Positions 58,910 through 64,000 of a stretch of 64,000 nt of DNA are shown here, one piece after another (within the stretch, counting starts at the first letter, position 1; the number at the start of each line of letters is the position of its first letter). The position numbers were made by a program, and so were the translations under genes. Below the pieces are notes generated by a model. That model was not told the origin of the DNA, did no database searches, and was given only the letters and a program-made list of their open reading frames with translations. Source of the DNA: Drosophila pseudoobscura. Taxonomy: Eukaryota; Arthropoda; Insecta; Diptera; Drosophilidae. Location: positions 52,839,869-52,903,868 of the forward strand of contig NC_046683.1 in the NCBI RefSeq assembly GCF_009870125.1, in the 5' to 3' direction.

Positions 58910-59304
58910 ATGGATAAAATGAATTCGGACTTATGTGAAGGTATGCCCAGCCAGAGCCAAAGCATGCATGTAGGTCAGGATACAATCGTGGAGCTAGCCA
59001 CCGAATATGAGGCTGCACCGAAGCAGGTGGGTCCTAAAATCAGAGATTATCCAAAAGAGTGTCTAAAATAACATTTGTGTTTCTTCTCTTTCAGGTCTCC
59101 AAAGAGGATGTGCCGTTTTCCATGCGTTCTTTGTTCCAGAAACAGCTCGTCAATGCTGTCAATGAAACATCGATACCCTCCCGTCCACTGTCAAAGGATG
59201 AGACGTACGCCAAGGGTGTACCGGGAGCTGCGCTAAACATAACCTACCCACCTGTTCTTGCTCGCTGGACCCGCCCTGTGAGAACTGTGAGATCCTATTC
59301 ATAG
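58910..59304 (+). CDS. Small two-exon gene, 108 aa, left palindrome arm
   Basis: Exons are 58,910-59,026 and 59,095-59,304, joined in phase 0 across a 68-nt intron (GTGGGT..CTTTCAG). The TATA box lies upstream. The product begins MDKMNSDLCEGMPSQSQSMH, is acidic at first, then has EDVPFSMRSLFQKQLVNAV and a basic, aromatic C-terminus (LARWTRPVRTVRSYS). No signal peptide or TM segment is seen, and I recognise no family. A plus-strand AATAAA lies near 59,586. Two-exon structure, correct phases and TATA suggest a real short gene; it exists in identical form in the other arm. An inverted decayed copy lies directly upstream. Tissue of expression cannot be read, though amplified palindromic genes in flies are often testis genes. 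Confidence 0.6.
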
Positions 59305-59597
59305 GTCTGTGAGATCAGTCCAGCCTGGTCACACTATCGAGTGGCCTCAGTCGATTATCGCTAATAATTTCGGCTGGATTCGCCAAACAGCATCGTTCGT
59401 TGGCTTCCCTTCCCTCCCGGGGGGGCGCCCCCGAACGTGGCTACGTCTTGATTGTTGATGCCCCTTTGCCCACACCAATGGATGGGTGTGCGTAATCACG
59501 AGGGACGCCAGTTGCCATTGTGTGTATTATTGGTGGTATATACTATAGTGTAGTATAGTTTTTCACTTGATTTTTACCAATTCACCAATAAAAATAT

Positions 59598-60072
59598 TCA
59601 TAATTGGTAGTAATTGGCTGGCAGCTTGGTCTTGGCTTCCTTTGCGACGTCTTCCTGGGACGTCTTGGATTGGACTTCGGTTAAGCTTCGTCCTTGGGCC
59701 TGGGCTCGTCTTGTCCTCACGTACGCACCTCCTGTTTGTGGATTCTGTGGGCCAAAGAAGTGAAACATAGCTCTAGCATCTTACCTCCTCGAACCAGGAC
59801 TTCTGGAAAGGAGTGAGTGAGTGAATGACCTCGGAGCCATTCTTGACGAGCTCCTGAGGATTCCAACTATAGTTGGCGCAGGCATTGCGGAACTTCCTCA
59901 AGAATTTGAAGGCTTTGTTGGTGTCGAAAGATCAGATCGTCAAAAAGGAACAAATCGATTTGCAGAGACCGCCCGACGCAGCGCCCGACGACACCTCCTG
60001 ACTCATTTTCTGCCTCTCTCGCACGCCCTCGTCGTCCTTCAATACTAGGGCCGTCTGCCGGAGGAGAGCCAT
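59598..60072 (-). pseudogene. HMG/MST-box-like gene broken by an in-frame TGA, left arm
   Basis: Minus-strand frame from the ATG at 60,072 runs 46 codons to TGA (59,934-59,932). The same frame continues with NKAFKFLRKFRNACANYSWN, then QELVKNG, LTPFQKSWFEE and donor GTAAGA. After a 40-nt intron (59,784-59,745) a Lys/Arg/Gln-rich exon ends at 59,598. The FLxxFR ... PxELVxxG ... LxPxQKxxFEE pattern resembles the HMG-box of the Drosophila MST/protamine-like sperm chromatin proteins; this is motif-level inference. The first codons (MALLRQT) come from a MITE-like repeat, so the native start may be the ATG at codon 23. Broken unless TGA is read through or spliced out. Confidence 0.5.
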
Positions 60073-60281
60073 ACTGACTAAGTATCGGGTATAAATGTGC
60101 GGTCGCAGCAGCAGTTCACAACGTTCCCCCTCGCTTTCGGGAGGGGGTCTAGACGGGGGGGTCTCCCAGAAACTGGAATTTTTGCACCATTCGGATGCAT
60201 TTGATGGCTGGCCTACTTTCGTCGGCCTGTAAGAGGCCCGATATTCCGCTCATCATGCATCATGAATCATATGGAAAATAG

Positions 60282-62025
60282 ATCACACTATTTGCAAGCT
60301 CCATTTCTAAAAATCTGATCCATGAAGAAGTCTATCACTGATTCGTGCTCTAGCTGTGCGGCTGATCCTGGTCATGCCGATATCCCACGATGTTCGGAGC
60401 AGGACGAGGTGCCGAAGAGAAACCTGACCTCCTGACCTTCTGACCTGCCTGGGCAGCGTAGAACTCTTATGTTACTCCTCCGATTAGGCCTGTTTACTCT
60501 TTTTGATGCACACTTACATACCCTGTGGTGTCGACCGCAGAGACTGGACTGGCGAAACTGGTTCTTCGGCTTCTTCGGGTTCTTCGGCTTCTTCGGCTTC
60601 GGGCACTACCGGAGTTACACGCCACATACACGGGCCTCCGTGGTGCGGTGCGGTGCCCCTCCAAGAGGAGGGACCCTTGGTCCGTTGCGTTGTTTACGTT
60701 TAGCGTGGATTCCTCCATTCCACGCTGTTTGTTTTGGTTCCGAAAGGTCGGGTTGGGCTGGGCTAGAAAAAAAAAAACCACAAAAACAAAAAACTGGATG
60801 CTCTCGTTTGTTCTTGGGCTCAAGATTTTCGGCTTTGTGTTTGGTTTCTGCTCCCTCCCCGCTCTTCCGCCCAGCCGCTTACTCTATGCAGAAAAGGGTA
60901 TTCATCTCTCTATGGCTTATATTTTCAAGTTGTATTTATTTGTGTTTTTGTTTCTTAACCCATTTATGGTCTGTGCGGGGTACTCAAGGGGGTATCTTGG
61001 ATTCGGGAGTCGCGGAAGGCCTCTTAGAGCTCGCTCAATCATTGAATCACACCAACGAAAGTGTCCCGTGTCCAGTGTCCACCTTGCCACCTCTGTTGCT
61101 CCGTATATCCACATACTAGATCACATTTCAGGAGAAAACCCCCAATGTTCCCGCCCCAAGGGCTGGCTGCTTCCTCCCACGGTCCCAGACGAGCGGGCGG
61201 GCCTCCACTCCTCCGGACTAACCGCCGTCGCGGGAGCTGCAAAACAGAAATAATAAACGCCAGCAAGTGTCGTAAAAACAAATTAACAGCGTACAGGCAA
61301 ACACTTGCCACTGCCACTGCCACTGCCACTGGCACTGGCACTGCAACTGCCGACAACAGCAGCAGCCCCTACTTTTAAAATGAGTAAACATTATTTTAAT
61401 TTATAGCATAGCATGGCGCGCCCCACAGCTCTAATCCGCGGAACAGCATCGGCCATCCACTCGACTCCCCACCGACAGGCCGTGTTATACCCGATACTCA
61501 AAATGAATATTGGGGTATATTAGACCGACCCCATAAAGTATATATATTCTTGATCAGCATCAATAGCCGTGTCGTTTAATATTAGCACCGTCTGCCGGAG
61601 GAGAGCCATACTGACTTAGTATCGGGTATAACTGTAGAGTTGCGGTGTCCGCAGCCACTCACAACGTTCCCCCTCGTTTTTGATTAGAATAATGTACATA
61701 CGCACACATACAAGGGGAGGGGTTGGGGAGGGGTTAACGTTCAGGTGGAAGAATTTGCCATCAAAACGCATCCAATCTGTCTGCATGTCTGTTCTCCTGA
61801 TGATCTCATTGGTGCCTCACTGCACAGTGCTCGTAGCAGGGCAATATCCACTTGACAGTAGTCCATCGATAGGAACGGTATGTGCACACGATCCATTAGT
61901 GGGGCTTTGCCTGGGAACAAGTCCATTGAGCGGGTTCCGGGGGAACAATGACCCATTTTAGTGGTGCAGATAAGTGCCTGCAACAATGCAACGCACACCA
62001 TGCAACATGGAGTACTACGACTCCC
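60282..62025. other. Palindrome spacer
   Basis: 1,744 bp of single-copy sequence between the arms. It holds a GGTTCTTCGGCTTCTTC repeat (60,560-60,600), CACTGC microsatellites (61,305-61,345), the MITE-like element at 61,484-61,632, and a minus-strand 87-codon frame (61,741-62,001) with an acceptor-like TTGTTGCAG before ALICTTKMGH; the latter looks faintly coding but is unrecognised. Confidence 0.55.
61484..61632. mobile_element. 149-bp MITE-like element with perfect 15-bp terminal inverted repeats
   Basis: GTTATACCCGATACT (61,484-61,498) and its exact reverse complement (61,618-61,632) bound an AT-rich body with GGGGTATATTAG and TATATATATTCTTGATCAGC. The TIR-proximal right part (CCGTCTGCCGGAGGAGAGCC) recurs at 60,051-60,070 and 62,237-62,256 as the start of the HMG-like gene. 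No ORF of its own. Confidence 0.7.
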
Positions 62026-62234
62026 CTATTTTCCTTATGATTCATGATGCATGATGAGCGGAATATCGGGCCTCTTACAGGCCGACGAAAGTAGGCCAGC
62101 CATCAAATGCATCCGAATGGTGCAAAAATTCCAGTTTCTGGGAGACCCCCCCGTCTAGACCCCCTTCCGAAAGCGAGGGGGAACGTTGTGAACTGCTGCT
62201 GCGACCGCACATTTATACCCGATACTTAGTCAGT

Positions 62235-62709
62235 ATGGCTCTCCTCCGGCAGACGGCCCTAGTATTGAAGGACGACGAGGGCGTGCGAGAGAGGCAGAAA
62301 ATGAGTCAGGAGGTGTCGTCGGGCGCTGCGTCGGGCGGTCTCTGCAAATCGATTTGTTCCTTTTTGACGATCTGATCTTTCGACACCAACAAAGCCTTCA
62401 AATTCTTGAGGAAGTTCCGCAATGCCTGCGCCAACTATAGTTGGAATCCTCAGGAGCTCGTCAAGAATGGCTCCGAGGTCATTCACTCACTCACTCCTTT
62501 CCAGAAGTCCTGGTTCGAGGAGGTAAGATGCTAGAGCTATGTTTCACTTCTTTGGCCCACAGAATCCACAAACAGGAGGTGCGTACGTGAGGACAAGACG
62601 AGCCCAGGCCCAAGGACGAAGCTTAACCGAAGTCCAATCCAAGACGTCCCAGGAAGACGTCGCAAAGGAAGCCAAGACCAAGCTGCCAGCCAATTACTAC
62701 CAATTATGA
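62235..62709 (+). pseudogene. HMG/MST-box-like gene broken by an in-frame TGA, right arm
   Basis: Mirror copy of 59,598-60,072, carrying the same TGA at codon 47 and the same 40-nt intron. The lesion therefore predates the palindrome or was spread between arms by gene conversion. Confidence 0.5.
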
Positions 62710-63002
62710 ATATTTTTATTGGTGAATTGGTAAAAATCAAGTGAAAAACTATACTACACTATAGTATATACCACCAATAATACACACAATGGCAACTGGC
62801 GTCCCTCGTGATTACGCACACCCATCCATTGGTGTGGGCAAAGGGGCATCAACAATCAAGACGTAGCCACGTTCGGGGGCGCCCCCCCGGGAGGGAAGGG
62901 AAGCCAACGAACGATGCTGTTTGGCGAATCCAGCCGAAATTATTAGCGATAATCGACTGAGGCCACTCGATAGTGTGACCAGGCTGGACTGATCTCACAG
63001 AC

Positions 63003-63397
63003 CTATGAATAGGATCTCACAGTTCTCACAGGGCGGGTCCAGCGAGCAAGAACAGGTGGGTAGGTTATGTTTAGCGCAGCTCCCGGTACACCCTTGGCGT
63101 ACGTCTCATCCTTTGACAGTGGACGGGAGGGTATCGATGTTTCATTGACAGCATTGACGAGCTGTTTCTGGAACAAAGAACGCATGGAAAACGGCACATC
63201 CTCTTTGGAGACCTGAAAGAGAAGAAACACAAATGTTATTTTAGACACTCTTTTGGATAATCTCTGATTTTAGGACCCACCTGCTTCGGTGCAGCCTCAT
63301 ATTCGGTGGCTAGCTCCACGATTGTATCCTGACCTACATGCATGCTTTGGCTCTGGCTGGGCATACCTTCACATAAGTCCGAATTCATTTTATCCAT
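63003..63397 (-). CDS. Small two-exon gene, 108 aa, right palindrome arm
   Basis: Exact mirror of the left-arm gene: exons 63,397-63,281 and 63,212-63,003, same 68-nt intron, same TATA box (63,471-63,478). Both copies keep the full reading frame, whereas the neighbouring genes in the arms are broken. That suggests either very recent duplication or conservation of this frame. Confidence 0.6.
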
Positions 63398-63517
63398 GGG
63401 ATCTGATCACGGCAGGATCATCTGTGGTAAAATGTACACTGTCAAAGAGCTTTACATCTATATATATCTACTTTTATACTCGGCCAAGCCATTTTCCAAG
63501 CGTGTCAAGGTGACTCT

Positions 63518-64000
63518 TTGATCCAGAAACAGCCAATACAGTGTGTCAATACAGTCAATCATGAACATCGATACCCTCCCATTCAGTGTCAAAGGATGAC
63601 ACGTGCGCCAAGGGTGCCACCAGCACCTAGTTGCTTACATAGCTGTTTGTCCCAGGCACTGTCTTTGCACGCTGGACCCGCTGTGCGAGAACATGTGAGA
63701 TCCTCTCCACGGGTCTGTCAGAGCAGTCCAGCCTGGTCACACCATCGCCTGGCCTCAGATCGCCAAGAATTTCGGCTGTATTCCCCAAACAGCATCGTTC
63801 GTTGGCTTCCCTTCCCTCCCGGGGCTTGGCTTCGTCGTCATCGATCCCGGTTTGGTCCCAGGCCATGCTCTCCCGGTAGCTGCCCACCGCAGATCCCCAG
63901 GAGGCTGCCCAGAGGCGCAACCGAGCGTGACTACGTCTTGATTGTTGATGCCCCTTTGCTGGTCGAAGATTTCACTCGCAAAAGTAATCACGAGGGACGC
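63518..64000 (+). pseudogene. Decayed inverted copy of the 108-aa gene, right arm (cut by window end)
   Basis: Mirror of 58,307-58,789 with the same frameshifts relative to the intact gene. Continues past the window. Confidence 0.6.

Larger units (their letters stand above)
58228..60281. repeat. Large palindrome, left arm
   Basis: From at least 58,307 to 60,281 this arm is the reverse complement of 62,026-64,000. Paired positions sum to 122,307 throughout, so there is no net indel. By eye I saw mismatches only near 60,141 and 60,272. The true outer end is unknown because the right arm leaves the window; 58,228 is where the nested inverted repeat starts. Confidence 0.92.
62026..64000. repeat. 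Large palindrome, right arm (cut by the window end)
   Basis: Reverse complement of 58,307-60,281. The spacer between the arms is 60,282-62,025 (1,744 bp). Confidence 0.92.

Noticed and set aside
58228-64000. Palindrome as a single foldback transposon
   Set aside because: The arms contain spliced gene structures and a nested inverted repeat rather than short tandem subrepeats, and no terminal target duplication is visible in the window.
1-64000. tRNA, rRNA or snRNA genes
   Set aside because: No B-box-like GGTTCGANNCC with matching cloverleaf and no rRNA or snRNA signature was seen by eye; a covariance-model scan would be decisive.

Overview
The window looks like Drosophila nuclear DNA. Introns are mostly 40-90 nt with GTRAG donors, core promoters are TATA/Inr, genes sit far apart, and the non-coding DNA is extremely rich in microsatellites and poly(dC)/poly(dG) runs. 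That microsatellite load fits the obscura group (pseudoobscura/persimilis/miranda type). The species call is inference; no homology search was run.

Layout. 1-1,150: a TATA+Inr promoter firing leftward out of the window, with a long leader and a cluster of CTCAAGAG motifs upstream. 1,150-16,100: no gene recognised; microsatellites and an AT-rich tandem-repeat island (about 10.8-11.4 kb). 16,100-17,160: a duplicated Inr promoter and a candidate rightward first exon ending in a strong splice donor. 17,160-33,500: mostly non-coding, but holding a four-exon gene for a small four-TM protein (28,427-29,034, minus).

33.5-43.9 kb is the gene-dense core. Two ketohexokinase-like pfkB kinases (here KHK1 and KHK2) once formed a divergent pair. 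A tandem duplication inserted E2 ubiquitin-conjugating-enzyme genes between them. The result is KHK1 - broken KHK2 piece - E2-A1 - E2 remnant - E2-B1 - broken KHK1 piece - KHK2 - E2-A2 - E2 remnant - E2-B2. All four full-length E2s keep the catalytic Cys but carry HCN in place of the HPN motif, and all have Arg/Thr-repeat N-terminal extensions. KHK2 has GDGE where its family has GAGD.

43.9-56.4 kb is non-coding except for an ambiguous exon-like block at 43.93-44.65 kb. 56,482-57,510 (minus) is a clean three-exon gene for an unrecognised 291-aa protein. From about 58.2 kb to the end lies a large palindrome (arms at least 1.97 kb, nearly identical, spacer 1.74 kb, axis near 61,153). Each arm holds a two-exon gene for a 108-aa protein, a decayed inverted copy of it, and an HMG/MST-box-like gene broken by an in-frame TGA. 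The spacer holds a 149-bp MITE-like element whose end also forms the 5' end of the HMG-like gene. The right arm runs off the window.

The most novel parts are the E2/KHK segmental duplication with non-canonical active-site motifs, and the palindrome with its small gene family. Both resemble rapidly evolving, perhaps testis-biased, gene clusters, but expression cannot be read from this sequence.
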